Shown: positions 8,018 to 16,058, numbered from the stretch's first letter. The stretch: DNA of 20,866 bases from DATHVI01 sp035461385 (GCA_035461385.1 DATHVI010000191.1:1-20866), one strand, 5' to 3'. Translations and numbers: made by a program. Notes: a model not told the origin generated them from the sequence alone.

Positions 8018-8437
8018 TCAGCTCGGAAGCGGCGAGCCGGCGAAGGCGAAGAACCAGATCATCATCGCGACGGTTGCGACGATCGCGGCGATCACGAACG
8101 ATGCCTCGACCGGACTCAGCTTGCTCGTCCCGGGCCGGTAGGGCTCGTCGCGCATGCTGCGGTTCCAGGGGTAGCGGACCGGGGGCGGCAGCGACTCGTC
8201 GTTGTGGCCCTGGATCCAGCCGGCGACATAGAGGACGGCCGCGTAGGTGGCGAGGATCCCGACCACCATCGCCAGCGCCGTGCTCGCCTCGACCCCGCTC
8301 GCGCCGCGCGACCCCTGGATCTGCGAGCCGATCCAGACCCACAGCAGCGGCACGCCGGCGCCGACGAGCGCCGCACCGGCAACCTCGCCGACGACCCGGA
8401 ACGTCCCGCTTGTCACCCTGGCGAGCATCCGTCGCAT
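8018..8437 (-). CDS. Three-helix membrane protein of unknown function
   Basis: I do not recognise this small membrane protein of about 139 aa. It has three hydrophobic segments, at about residues 15-37, 54-76 and 110-131 from the chosen start. A polar loop between the second and third contains Pro- and Arg-rich sequence (LPPPVRYPWNRSMRDEPYRP). The start is uncertain: a TTG at 8444-8446, an ATG at 8435-8437 (used here) and an ATG at 8426-8428 are all in frame, and a GGGGAAG stretch lies next to them. The gene sits 11 bases upstream of the SRPBCC gene on the same strand and diverges from murD, separated by about 100 bases. Pairing with a lipid-binding-type protein hints at a membrane or lipid role, but that is inference. 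Confidence 0.68.
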   Translation of the reverse strand: MRRMLARVTSGTFRVVGEVAGAALVGAGVPLLWVWIGSQIQGSRGASGVEASTALAMVVGILATYAAVLYVAGWIQGHNDESLPPPVRYPWNRSMRDEPYRPGTSKLSPVEASFVIAAIVATVAMMIWFFAFAGSPLPS

Positions 8438-8540
8438 CTTCCCCAATGGTGACCGACCGCGGCGGGCGCGAGAATCCGCACATCAGCGCGGAGCCTGGAC
8501 AAGCGAGAGGCGATTCGGGGCGAGGCACGATCCAGGGACG

Positions 8541-9920
8541 ATGAGAGCCGACGCCGACAAGCCGCGCCCCGCCCTGCCCGAGGGGCCCTACCTCGTAGTC
8601 GGACTGGCGCGGTCGGGCCAGGCCGTGGCGAGGCTGCTCGCCGCCCGCGGGGACCGCGTGCTCGGCTGCGACACGGGCACCCCGGACGGTGCCGCTGAGC
8701 TCGCCGGGCTCGGGATCGAGGTCGATCTCGCGGGCGACGGCCTCGCGCTCCTCGATCGCGCCGCGGCCGTGGTCAAGAGCCCCGGCGTCCCCCGCGAGGC
8801 GCCCGTGGTCGCCGCCGCGCTCGACCGCGAGCTGCCCGTTCTCGGAGAGCTCGAGCTGGCGTGGCGGCTGCTGCCGAACCGGTTCGTCGGCGTCACCGGC
8901 ACGAACGGGAAGACGACCGTCACCGAGCTGCTCCGGCACATCTGGCGCCGGGCCGGACGGCCGGTGGAGGTCGCAGGCAACGTCGGCACCCCGCTCGCTT
9001 CGCTCGCCGGGCGAGTCGATCCGGCGGCGACGGTGATCTGCGAGTGCTCGAGCTTCCAGCTCGAGGACGCGGAGGCGTTCGCGCCCGAGTGCGGCCTGCT
9101 GCTCAACGTGACCCCCGACCACCTCGACCGCCATCGGAGCCTCGCCGAGTACCTGCAGGCGAAGCTGCGCCTGTTCGCGCGCCAGGGGCCCGGCGACGTC
9201 TGCGTCTACAACGGCTCCGACCCGGCGCTCCGCGGGGTCGAGCTCGGTGGCCGCGGGCGGCGGGTCGAGTTCTGCGCGGATGCGGGCGGCGGCGGCGAGG
9301 GCTGCCGCGGTGCCGTCCGCGGCGGCGCGATCGAGCTCGGCGGCGAGCGGCTGGTCGGCCTCGACGAGCTTCCGCTGCCCGGTCCCCACAACGCCGCCAA
9401 CGCCGCGGCCGCTGCGGCGGCCGCCGAGGCGATGGGGATCGAGCGCGAAGCGATCGCCGCCGCCCTGGTCAGCTTCGCCGGGGTCCCGCACCGGCTCGAG
9501 CGGGTCGGCGTGCGCGGCGGGGTCGCCTACGTCAACGACTCGAAGGCGACCAACGTCGCCGCCGCCGCGGCCGCGCTGCGCTCGTTCACCCCGGGAACGG
9601 TGCGGGCGATCCTCGGCGGATCGTCGAAGGGCGACCGGTTCACCGGCCTCGCGTCCGCGGTCGCAGAGCGCTGTGCGGCCTGCTACCTGATCGGCGAGGC
9701 GGCCGGCGCGCTCGAGCGCGACCTCGCCCCGGCCTGGGAGGCCGGCGTCGCCCGCCGCCGCTGCGACGGCCTCGCCGCCGCGGTCGATGCCGCGGCGGCC
9801 GACGCAGCCGCCGGGGAGGTCGTCGTGCTCGTCCCCGCGTGCGCGAGCTTCGACGCCTACCGCGACTACGAGCAGCGCGGCGAGCACTTCCGCGCCCTGG
9901 TCGCGGGCCTCGGCGCCTGA
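8541..9920 (+). CDS. murD: UDP-MurNAc-L-Ala:D-Glu ligase MurD
   Basis: This cytoplasmic ATP-dependent ligase adds D-glutamate, the second stem-peptide residue. The product is 459 aa, within the family range. The N-terminal Rossmann-like domain opens with YLVVGLARSGQAVARLL. The P-loop GVTGTNGKTT lies at 117-126 with K124. Further on are LNVTPDHLDRH and the MurD-typical VNDSKATN in the C-terminal half. The ATG at 8541 was chosen over the longer open frame because that extension covers the divergent promoter region and lacks family sequence. AGGGA lies only 2 bases before the ATG, too close for a normal ribosome-binding site. A CACGAT hexamer 9 bases upstream could be a -10 box for a nearly leaderless message. 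Confidence 0.95.
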   Translation: MRADADKPRPALPEGPYLVVGLARSGQAVARLLAARGDRVLGCDTGTPDGAAELAGLGIEVDLAGDGLALLDRAAAVVKSPGVPREAPVVAAALDRELPVLGELELAWRLLPNRFVGVTGTNGKTTVTELLRHIWRRAGRPVEVAGNVGTPLASLAGRVDPAATVICECSSFQLEDAEAFAPECGLLLNVTPDHLDRHRSLAEYLQAKLRLFARQGPGDVCVYNGSDPALRGVELGGRGRRVEFCADAGGGGEGCRGAVRGGAIELGGERLVGLDELPLPGPHNAANAAAAAAAAEAMGIEREAIAAALVSFAGVPHRLERVGVRGGVAYVNDSKATNVAAAAAALRSFTPGTVRAILGGSSKGDRFTGLASAVAERCAACYLIGEAAGALERDLAPAWEAGVARRRCDGLAAAVDAAAADAAAGEVVVLVPACASFDAYRDYEQRGEHFRALVAGLGA

Positions 9921-9945
9921 CCCGCCCGCGGGACGCCGTCACCCC

Positions 9946-9964
9946 GGCGCGACGCCCTCGCGCC
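9946..9964 (+). other. GC-rich hairpin between murD and ftsW
   Basis: GGCGCGA (9946-9952) and TCGCGCC (9958-9964) are perfect complements around a 5-base loop. No T-run follows, so this is not a standard intrinsic terminator. It may be a processing site, a pause or a chance structure in GC-rich DNA. Confidence 0.3.
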
Positions 9965-10007
9965 GCGGTCCGGCAGGCATCGGGGCACCGGGGGCGAACC
10001 TTGTCGC

Positions 10008-11408
10008 ATGAGCCCGAGATCGGGACACTCGGCGCGTGCCCGCGGGGGATCGGGGAAGGGCGGCGGCGCGCGGGGAGGGTCGCGTCCGATCGAGTACTCG
10101 CTGCTGCTCACCGCGACCCTGTGCCTGCTCGCGTTCGGGGTGGTGATGGTGTTCAGCGCCAGCTCGACGACGGCACTCCTCGGCGAGTCCGGCGACGGCG
10201 CCTATTACCTCAAGCGCACCGCGCTGTTCGGCGTCGTCGGGTTGCTGGTCATGCACCTGCTCGCGGTCGGCGGCGCGCGGCCGATGCGGGCGCTGACGCC
10301 GCTCGTCCTGCTCGGCTCGATCTTCCTCCTGCTCGTCGTCCTCATCCCCGGGATCGGTGAGGAGGCGAACGGCGCCCGGCGCTGGATCGGAGCGGGCCTG
10401 ATCCAGGTCCAGCCCTCGGAGATCGCGAAGCTGGCGCTGATCCTGTTCGCCGCCCACCTGCTCGCCTCACGACCGAAGCTCGTCTCCGGGATCGGGCCGA
10501 TGGCGCCGTTGCTCGGGGTGGTGGCGGTGGTCTGCGGATTGGTCGTGCTCGAGCCGGACCTGGGGACGGCGATCGTCGCCTGCCTCGCGACCGCGATGCT
10601 GCTCGTCGCTGCCGGCGCGAGGATCCGCGATCTGGCGCTGCTCGGCGCCGGCCTCGGCGGGATCGTGCTGGTGATGATCGCGGTCGAGCCCTACCGGATG
10701 GAGCGCCTGACCGGGTTCCTCAATCCGGGGACCGACCCCGGCGGCGCGGGGTTCCAGGCGATTCAGGCGAAGATCGCGCTCGGGTCGGGCGGGATCCTCG
10801 GCAACGGGCTCGGCGAGAGCCTCCAGAAGGCCTTCTACCTCCCCGAGGCGCACACCGACATGATCGCGGCCGTGATCGGCGAGGAGCTCGGCCTGGTCGG
10901 AATCGTCGGCCTCGTCGGCCTCTACGGGCTGTTCGGCTACGCCGGGCTGCGGATCGCCCAGCGGGCCCGCGACCGCTACGGCAAGCTGCTCGCGGCCGGG
11001 CTGACCTCGCTCGTCCTCGTCCAGGCGGTCGTGAACTTGTTCGCAGTCCTCGGCCTCGCGCCGCTGACCGGCGTCCCGCTGCCGTTCGTGTCCTACGGCA
11101 ACAGCAGCATGCTGGTGATGCTCGCCGCCGTCGGGCTGCTGCTCAACGTCTCCCGCGGCGGGACGGCCGGGCTCGCGGCCCCGCGGCGGCCGGCGGCGCG
11201 ATCGTCGGGGGCGCGGCGCGGCACGCGGCGCCGGGACGGTGGGAGACTGGGCGCCGTCGATCGGGATCGCCCGCGGCGGAAGTCCGGGGGCCACGCACGC
11301 AAGAGGAGCTCGCGAGGAGTTGCCAAGCCGAAGGGTCGCGATAGCAGCCGGGGGAACCGCCGGGCACGTCGTGCCGGCGCTCGCCGTCGCCGACGCGCTG
11401 CGGGATAG
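10008..11408 (+). CDS. ftsW: Septal peptidoglycan glycosyltransferase FtsW
   Basis: This SEDS-family membrane enzyme polymerises lipid II at the division site together with FtsI. It is 466 aa: an Arg/Gly-rich cytoplasmic N-terminus, about ten membrane segments from residue 28 to 380, and a very basic tail from about 382. Conserved features include NGARRWIG, IQVQPSEIAKLALILF, LEPDLGTA, LPEAHTDMIAAVIGEELGLVG and PLPFVSYGNSSM. The order murD-ftsW-murG is standard. The last 89 bases, encoding part of the Arg-rich tail, overlap murG in another frame. I see no good ribosome-binding site ahead of the ATG at 10008. FtsW is favoured over RodA because of its position in the cluster. Confidence 0.95.
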   Translation: MSPRSGHSARARGGSGKGGGARGGSRPIEYSLLLTATLCLLAFGVVMVFSASSTTALLGESGDGAYYLKRTALFGVVGLLVMHLLAVGGARPMRALTPLVLLGSIFLLLVVLIPGIGEEANGARRWIGAGLIQVQPSEIAKLALILFAAHLLASRPKLVSGIGPMAPLLGVVAVVCGLVVLEPDLGTAIVACLATAMLLVAAGARIRDLALLGAGLGGIVLVMIAVEPYRMERLTGFLNPGTDPGGAGFQAIQAKIALGSGGILGNGLGESLQKAFYLPEAHTDMIAAVIGEELGLVGIVGLVGLYGLFGYAGLRIAQRARDRYGKLLAAGLTSLVLVQAVVNLFAVLGLAPLTGVPLPFVSYGNSSMLVMLAAVGLLLNVSRGGTAGLAAPRRPAARSSGARRGTRRRDGGRLGAVDRDRPRRKSGGHARKRSSRGVAKPKGRDSSRGNRRARRAGARRRRRAAG

Positions 11409-12420
11409 CGGCGCCGAGGTCTCGTTCCTCGGCGCCCGCGGTCGCTCCGAGCAGGAGCTCGTGCCCGCTGCGGGCTACGAGATCGACCTCCTCGACGTTC
11501 GCGGCCTCGACCGCCGAAACCCCGCCCGGGCGGCCGCGGCGGCGTGGCTGGCCGCGCGGGGCGTCGCCAGGGCCCGCACGATCCTCCGCCGCCGCGGCGT
11601 CGAGGCGGTGCTCGGTGGCGGCGGCTATGTCGCCGGCCCGGCGGGCGTGGCGGCGATCTCGCTGCGGCTGCCGCTCGTCCTCACCGAAGCCGATCGCCAC
11701 CTCGGGCTCGCCAACCGGCTGCTCGCCCCCCGTGCCCGGCGCGTCTGCCTCGCGTTTCCGGTCCCGGGCCGGTCGGGCGATCGCTACCTCGTCACCGGAC
11801 GCCCGGTGCCCGCCGCGATCGCCGCCGCCGACCGCGAGGCCGCCCGCCGGCGGTTCGGGATCGCCGCCGGCGACCGCTGCCTGCTGGTCTTCGGCGGCAG
11901 CCAGGGGGCGCGCTCGATCAACCTCGCCGCGCTCGACGCCTTCGCCGCCCCGGAAGCCGAGTCGCCGCACCGCGACTACCACGTCCTCCACATCTCCGGC
12001 GGCCGCGACTTCGCGGAGGTCGAAGGCCGGCTCGCAGCCGGGGGGCCACCGCCGCGCTACACGCTGCTCGCCTACGAGCAGGGGCTCGCCGACGCGCTCG
12101 CGGCCAGCGACCTCGTCCTCGCCCGTGCCGGCGGCTCGATCTTCGAGATCGCCGCCGCCGGCCGGCCGGCGATCCTCGTCCCCTACCCGTATGCGTCGGC
12201 TCGCCACCAGCACGCGAACGCCGAGTGGATGGCGGACGCCGGAGCGGCGATCGTGATCGAGGACGCCGACCTCGACGGCGCCCGCCTGCGGGCGGCGGTC
12301 GCGGAGCTGCTCGCGGATTCCGACCGCCTCGAGCGGATGGGCGCCGCTTCGGTGTCGCTGGCCCGCCCGGAGGCGGCGCGTGCCGTCGCCGACGAGCTCC
12401 TTGCGGCGGCGGCGGGGTGA
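11320..12420 (+). CDS. murG: Lipid II synthase MurG
   Basis: This peripheral membrane GT-B glycosyltransferase adds GlcNAc to lipid I, giving lipid II. It is 366 aa from the TTG at 11320, normal for MurG. The N-terminal glycine loop GGTAGH is at 11-16 in the context VAIAAGGTAGHVVPALAVA. Other family motifs are GGGGYVAGPAGVAA, FGGSQGARSIN and LARAGGSIFEIAAAGRPAILVPYPYA, the UDP-GlcNAc site. The start is the least certain point. The TTG puts the glycine loop at the usual distance from the N-terminus, and AGAGGAG lies 11 bases upstream. The only earlier in-frame candidate seen, a GTG at 11239, would add an unusual 27-residue extension. Either start overlaps the 3' end of ftsW, by 89 or 170 bases, so translation is probably coupled. 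Confidence 0.93.
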   Translation: MPSRRVAIAAGGTAGHVVPALAVADALRDSGAEVSFLGARGRSEQELVPAAGYEIDLLDVRGLDRRNPARAAAAAWLAARGVARARTILRRRGVEAVLGGGGYVAGPAGVAAISLRLPLVLTEADRHLGLANRLLAPRARRVCLAFPVPGRSGDRYLVTGRPVPAAIAAADREAARRRFGIAAGDRCLLVFGGSQGARSINLAALDAFAAPEAESPHRDYHVLHISGGRDFAEVEGRLAAGGPPPRYTLLAYEQGLADALAASDLVLARAGGSIFEIAAAGRPAILVPYPYASARHQHANAEWMADAGAAIVIEDADLDGARLRAAVAELLADSDRLERMGAASVSLARPEAARAVADELLAAAAG

Positions 12421-12436
12421 CCGGGCGCCGCCGACG

Positions 12437-12442
12437 GCAGAA
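12437..12442 (+). promoter_or_regulatory. Candidate -10-like box ahead of murC
   Basis: CAGAAT ends about 7 bases before the murC ATG, nearly the same hexamer and spacing seen at murE (TAGAAT, 7 bases). It lacks the usual leading T and no -35 is evident, so it is a weaker case for a leaderless start. Confidence 0.3.
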
Positions 12443-12450
12443 TTGGCGCG

Positions 12451-13794
12451 ATGACCGGCGATACCTCTGGCGGCAGCAGCGGGTCGATGCAGGGCCGTGA
12501 GCTCCACTTCGTCGCGATCGGGGGCGCGGGGATGAGCGGGCTCGCGCTCGTCTGCCATCGCCTCGGGGCGACGGTCACCGGCAGCGACCGCGCCGAGAGC
12601 TCCTACATCGCGCGGCTCCGCGCCGCCGGGCTCGAGCCGCGGATCGGGCACGACGCCGGCGCCCTCCCGGCCGGCGCCGAGGTCGTCGTCTCGACCGCCG
12701 TCCCCGCCGACAACCCCGAGCTCTCGCTCGCCCGCGAGCGCGGCCAGCGGGTGCTCCACCGCGGCGAGCTCCTCGCCGAGCTCTGCTCGCTGCGGCGCCT
12801 CGTCGCGGTCGCCGGGACCCACGGCAAGACGACGACGACGGGGATGATCGTCCATGCCCTGCGCGCGGCCGGGGCCGATCCGGCCTTCTTCATCGGCGGC
12901 GACCTCCCCGGAGCAGGGCCCGGCGACGAACCTGCGAACGCGGGCTGGGGCGGTGGCGCGTGGGTGATCGCCGAGGCCGACGAGTCCGACGCCAGCTTCC
13001 TCGAGCTTCGCCCGGAGGTCGCCGTCGTGACCAACGTCGAGCTCGATCACCACTCGCGGTGGAGCTCGCGCGCGGAGCTCCTCGACGCGTTCCGCCGCTT
13101 CGCCGGGCCCGCGACCGGGGTCGCGCTGCTCGCCGACCCGGGGCTCGACCCGATCGCCGCGCCCGAGCGCGCCCTCCGCTTTGACGCCGCCCGGCCCGGG
13201 CCCGAGCTCGAGCTCGCAGTCCCCGGTCGCCACAACCTCCTCAACGCCCGCGCCGCGCTCGCCGCGCTCGAGCTCGCCGGGTTCGACCTCGACCCCGCGG
13301 CCCGTGCCCTCGAGTCGTTCCCGGGGATGGCGCGGCGGCTCGAGCACAAGGGAGCCAGCGACGGAGCGCTGATCTACGACGACTACGCCCACCACCCGAC
13401 GGAGGTGCGGGCGACGCTCGAGGCGCTCCGTGAGCTCGGCCCGAGGCGGCTGATCGCGGTCTTCCAGCCGCACCTGTACTCGCGCACCAAGGCCCTCGCC
13501 GAGGCGTTCGGGGCCGCCCTCGCGCTCGCCGACGTGATCGGCGTGCTCGACGTCTACCCGGCGCGCGAGCAGCCGGTCGGCCCGCTCGCCGGGGTCAGCG
13601 GCCTCGCGGTCGCCCGCGCAGCGGCCGACCGCGCCCGGGGGCGGCCTGTCTGGTGGCTGCGCGACGCCGAGACCGCCGAGCGCGCGCTCGCGCCGCGCCT
13701 CCGCAGCGGCGACCTCGTGGTGACGATCGGGGCCGGCGACGTCTACCGGCTCGCGGACGCGCTCGCCGGCGGACCGGGGGAGGCGGCGGGGTGA
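12451..13794 (+). CDS. murC: UDP-MurNAc:L-alanine ligase MurC
   Basis: This cytoplasmic ATP-dependent ligase attaches L-alanine, the first stem-peptide residue, to UDP-MurNAc. It is 447 aa. The N-terminal domain shows the MurC opening FVAIGGAGMSGLA. The P-loop AGTHGKTTTT is at 121-130 with K126. Then come EADESDASF, VELDHHSRW, YDDYAHHPTE at 309-318 and QPHLYSRT, all hallmarks separating MurC from MurD/E/F. The ATG at 12451 gives a 12-residue Ser/Gly-rich lead before M13, which is the other plausible start. No ribosome-binding site is evident for either. The stop overlaps the murB GTG (GTGA). MurC and MurB are separate here, not fused as in some bacteria. Confidence 0.96.
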   Translation: MTGDTSGGSSGSMQGRELHFVAIGGAGMSGLALVCHRLGATVTGSDRAESSYIARLRAAGLEPRIGHDAGALPAGAEVVVSTAVPADNPELSLARERGQRVLHRGELLAELCSLRRLVAVAGTHGKTTTTGMIVHALRAAGADPAFFIGGDLPGAGPGDEPANAGWGGGAWVIAEADESDASFLELRPEVAVVTNVELDHHSRWSSRAELLDAFRRFAGPATGVALLADPGLDPIAAPERALRFDAARPGPELELAVPGRHNLLNARAALAALELAGFDLDPAARALESFPGMARRLEHKGASDGALIYDDYAHHPTEVRATLEALRELGPRRLIAVFQPHLYSRTKALAEAFGAALALADVIGVLDVYPAREQPVGPLAGVSGLAVARAAADRARGRPVWWLRDAETAERALAPRLRSGDLVVTIGAGDVYRLADALAGGPGEAAG

Positions 13795-14705
13795 TCCAGC
13801 TCGAGCGCGACTTCCCGCTCGCCCGGCTGACGACGATCCGGGCCGGCGGCCGCGCCGATCTCTTCGGCCGTCCTGCGAGCGAGCCGGAGTTGCTCGAGGT
13901 GCTCGCCTGGGCGGCCGGGGAGGGGATGCCGGTCGAGGTCGTCGGCTCTGGGTCGAACCTGCTCGTCGCCGACGACGGCTTCGCGGGGCTGGTGCTGAAG
14001 CTCGACGGGGAGCTGACCGCGATCGAGCGCGACGGCACTCGGGTGGTCTGCGGGGGCGGGATGCGCCTCCCGGCGGCGGCGGCGCGAGCGGCGGCCTGGG
14101 GGCTGGCCGGAATCGAGTTCGGCGTCAACATCCCCGGCACCGTCGGCGGGGCGGTGAGGATGAACGCCAACGCCTACGGGGGGGAGCTCGCAGCGGTGCT
14201 CGACACGGTTCGGGTGTGCAGCGGCGACGCTGTCGCCGAGCGGCGGCCATCCGAGCTCGGATTCGCCTACCGGCGCTCGAACCTCGAGCCGGGGGAGGTC
14301 GTCTCGCGGGCGACGTTCGAGCTCTCGCCGGCCGACCCGGCCGAGGTGAAGGCGACGATGGCGGGGATGCGCGAGCGCCGCCGCGCGGCTCAGCCGTCGG
14401 CGATCAAGACCTTCGGCTCGACGTTCGTCAACCCGGACCCCGGGCTCTCCGACGGCCGGACCGCCGGCCAGCTGCTCGAGGCCGCGGGCTGCCGCGAGCT
14501 CGCGGTCGGCGGGGCGCGGTTCTCGCCCAAGCACGCGAACTTCGTCGAGAACGACGGCGAGGCGACGACCGCCGACGTCCTGGCGCTGATGGGCGAGGGG
14601 AGGCGCCGCGTCCACGAGCGGTTCGGGATTGCGCTCGAGCCCGAGGTCCAGGTCCTCGGCGAGGCGGAGTGGCCGGAAGCCTGGAGCCTCGAGGGCGCGG
14701 GGTGA
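13791..14705 (+). CDS. murB: UDP-N-acetylenolpyruvoylglucosamine reductase MurB
   Basis: This FAD- and NADPH-dependent enzyme reduces UDP-GlcNAc-enolpyruvate to UDP-MurNAc, the substrate of MurC. It is 304 aa. FAD-binding elements are GSGSNLL at 52-58 and VNIPGTVGGAV at 111-121, followed by MNANAYG. R160 in FAYRRS is the likely substrate-orienting arginine. S209 in FGSTFVNP is the likely proton donor, and E284 in LEPEVQVLGE the likely catalytic glutamate, by comparison with known MurB enzymes. The GTG start overlaps the murC stop. A longer open frame upstream is a shadow of murC. The gene ends 6 bases before the 3' end of the convergent P450 gene, leaving no room for a terminator between them. 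Confidence 0.95.
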   Translation: MIQLERDFPLARLTTIRAGGRADLFGRPASEPELLEVLAWAAGEGMPVEVVGSGSNLLVADDGFAGLVLKLDGELTAIERDGTRVVCGGGMRLPAAAARAAAWGLAGIEFGVNIPGTVGGAVRMNANAYGGELAAVLDTVRVCSGDAVAERRPSELGFAYRRSNLEPGEVVSRATFELSPADPAEVKATMAGMRERRRAAQPSAIKTFGSTFVNPDPGLSDGRTAGQLLEAAGCRELAVGGARFSPKHANFVENDGEATTADVLALMGEGRRRVHERFGIALEPEVQVLGEAEWPEAWSLEGAG

Positions 14706-14711
14706 CGCGGC

Positions 14712-16058
14712 TCAGCCCGCGCTCGCGGCCGTCGTGGTTACCGGGCGGTTGCGCAGCTCGAGGTGCGCCCCGCGGCCGGGTCGGACGGTGATGTTGCGCC
14801 GCCGCGGCGGCTCGGGTCCCGAGCCGCCCGGCAGTAGCCGGTAGCGCGCGAGCACGGTCCGGAGCACGATCTGCATCTCGAGCATCGCGAAGCTCGCGCC
14901 GATGCAGCGCCGCCGCCCGCCGCCGAACGGGATCCAGGTGTAGGTCCCGGGTGGCTCGGAGAGGAAGCGCTCGGGGCGGAACTCGTACGGGTCGGGATAG
15001 ATCGCGGGGTCGTGGTGGACGAGGTAGGCGTTCGGGACCAGGCACACGCCCGGCGGATAGGTCCAGCCGCCGAGCTCGAACGGCCGCTTGACGAGCCGCG
15101 GCTCGACATTGACCAGCACCGGGCGCCGCCGCAGGGTCTCCTGGATCGTCGCGACGAGATATGACTCGTCCCCGGCCTCGAGCTCGTCGACCAGCCGGGC
15201 AAGGACCCGCGGGGAGCCGCCGAGACGCTCGAACCCCCACGCGAGCGCCGAGGCGGTGGTCTCGTGGCCCGCCACGAGCAGGGTCATCAGCTCGTCGCGG
15301 AGCTCCTGGGCGGACATCGGCGAGCCGTCCTCGTGGCGGGCGTCGAGCAGCATCGCGAGGACGTCGTCGCCCCTCGACCCACCCGCCCGCCGCTCGTCGA
15401 TCAGCTCGAACAGGAGCGCGTCGGTCTCGGCCTGGATCTCGAGGAAGCGCGCGATCGGGCCGAATCGCTCCAGCCCCCGCGCGAGCAGGCCGTCGGGATC
15501 GGGGATCATCAGGCTGATCGGCCGGTCGCCGAAGGCGAGCATCCGGCCGAGCCGGTCCCGGAGTGCGTCGAGCCGTGCCCCCGGATCGAGCCCGAAGACG
15601 GCACGGAGGATGATCTCGAGCGTCAGCCGCTGCATCCGTGGCTGGAGCTCGATCGGCCCCCCGGCCGGCCACGCGGCGACCTCGCGCTCGGCGACCTCGC
15701 CCATCAGGCCGCTCAGCATCCGCATCCGCTCGCCGTGGAAGGCCGGCAGCAGCAGGCGGCGCTGCTCCATGTGGGCGGCCTCGTCGAGCAGGATCAGCGA
15801 GTTGCGCCCGACGAGCGGCTCGAGCACCCGCGCCCCCTCGCCGGGATGGAGGACGTCGGCGGGGGCGAGGAACACCTCCTTGATCTCGTCCGGGTCGGAG
15901 AGCAGGACGAACGGCGGCGAAGCCGGGAAGCGAACCGTGAACCGCCTGCCGTAGCGGGCCCGGTAGGTCTCGAGCGAGGCGAGCGGTCGCTTCCACATCC
16001 CGACCGCCTGAAGCGGGCTCGGGAACGGCGGACCGGGGGGGAGGGAGGCACGGCGCAT
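14712..16058 (-). CDS. Cytochrome P450
   Basis: This is a heme-thiolate monooxygenase of 448 aa with all core motifs intact. The I-helix has AGHETTAS (A263 to S270, with E266 and T267). The K-helix has E307-T-L-R310. FRPERF precedes the heme loop FGGGRRRCIG, where C385 is the axial ligand. The N-terminus begins MRRASLPPGP, a proline-rich lead, with no membrane anchor, as expected for a soluble bacterial P450. The general look resembles actinobacterial CYP110/CYP135/CYP138-like enzymes, but this is an impression, not a database result. No ferredoxin or reductase gene is nearby, so electrons must come from partners elsewhere. The ATG at 16056-16058 was chosen over a longer frame running into the ftsQ region. 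A TACGCT hexamer 18 bases upstream of it is a possible -10 box. Substrate unknown. Confidence 0.93.
   Translation of the reverse strand: MRRASLPPGPPFPSPLQAVGMWKRPLASLETYRARYGRRFTVRFPASPPFVLLSDPDEIKEVFLAPADVLHPGEGARVLEPLVGRNSLILLDEAAHMEQRRLLLPAFHGERMRMLSGLMGEVAEREVAAWPAGGPIELQPRMQRLTLEIILRAVFGLDPGARLDALRDRLGRMLAFGDRPISLMIPDPDGLLARGLERFGPIARFLEIQAETDALLFELIDERRAGGSRGDDVLAMLLDARHEDGSPMSAQELRDELMTLLVAGHETTASALAWGFERLGGSPRVLARLVDELEAGDESYLVATIQETLRRRPVLVNVEPRLVKRPFELGGWTYPPGVCLVPNAYLVHHDPAIYPDPYEFRPERFLSEPPGTYTWIPFGGGRRRCIGASFAMLEMQIVLRTVLARYRLLPGGSGPEPPRRRNITVRPGRGAHLELRNRPVTTTAASAG

Noticed and set aside
7590..9887. Reverse frame of 765 codons across murD and the SRPBCC gene
   Set aside because: The stretch above 8006 is antisense to murD and another reverse gene; recognisable SRPBCC sequence begins at the ATG at 8004-8006.
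11143..13473. Reverse frame of 776 codons across murG and murC
   Set aside because: No family sequence, composition dominated by Arg, Glu, Asp and Gly, and it lies fully opposite two well-supported Mur genes.
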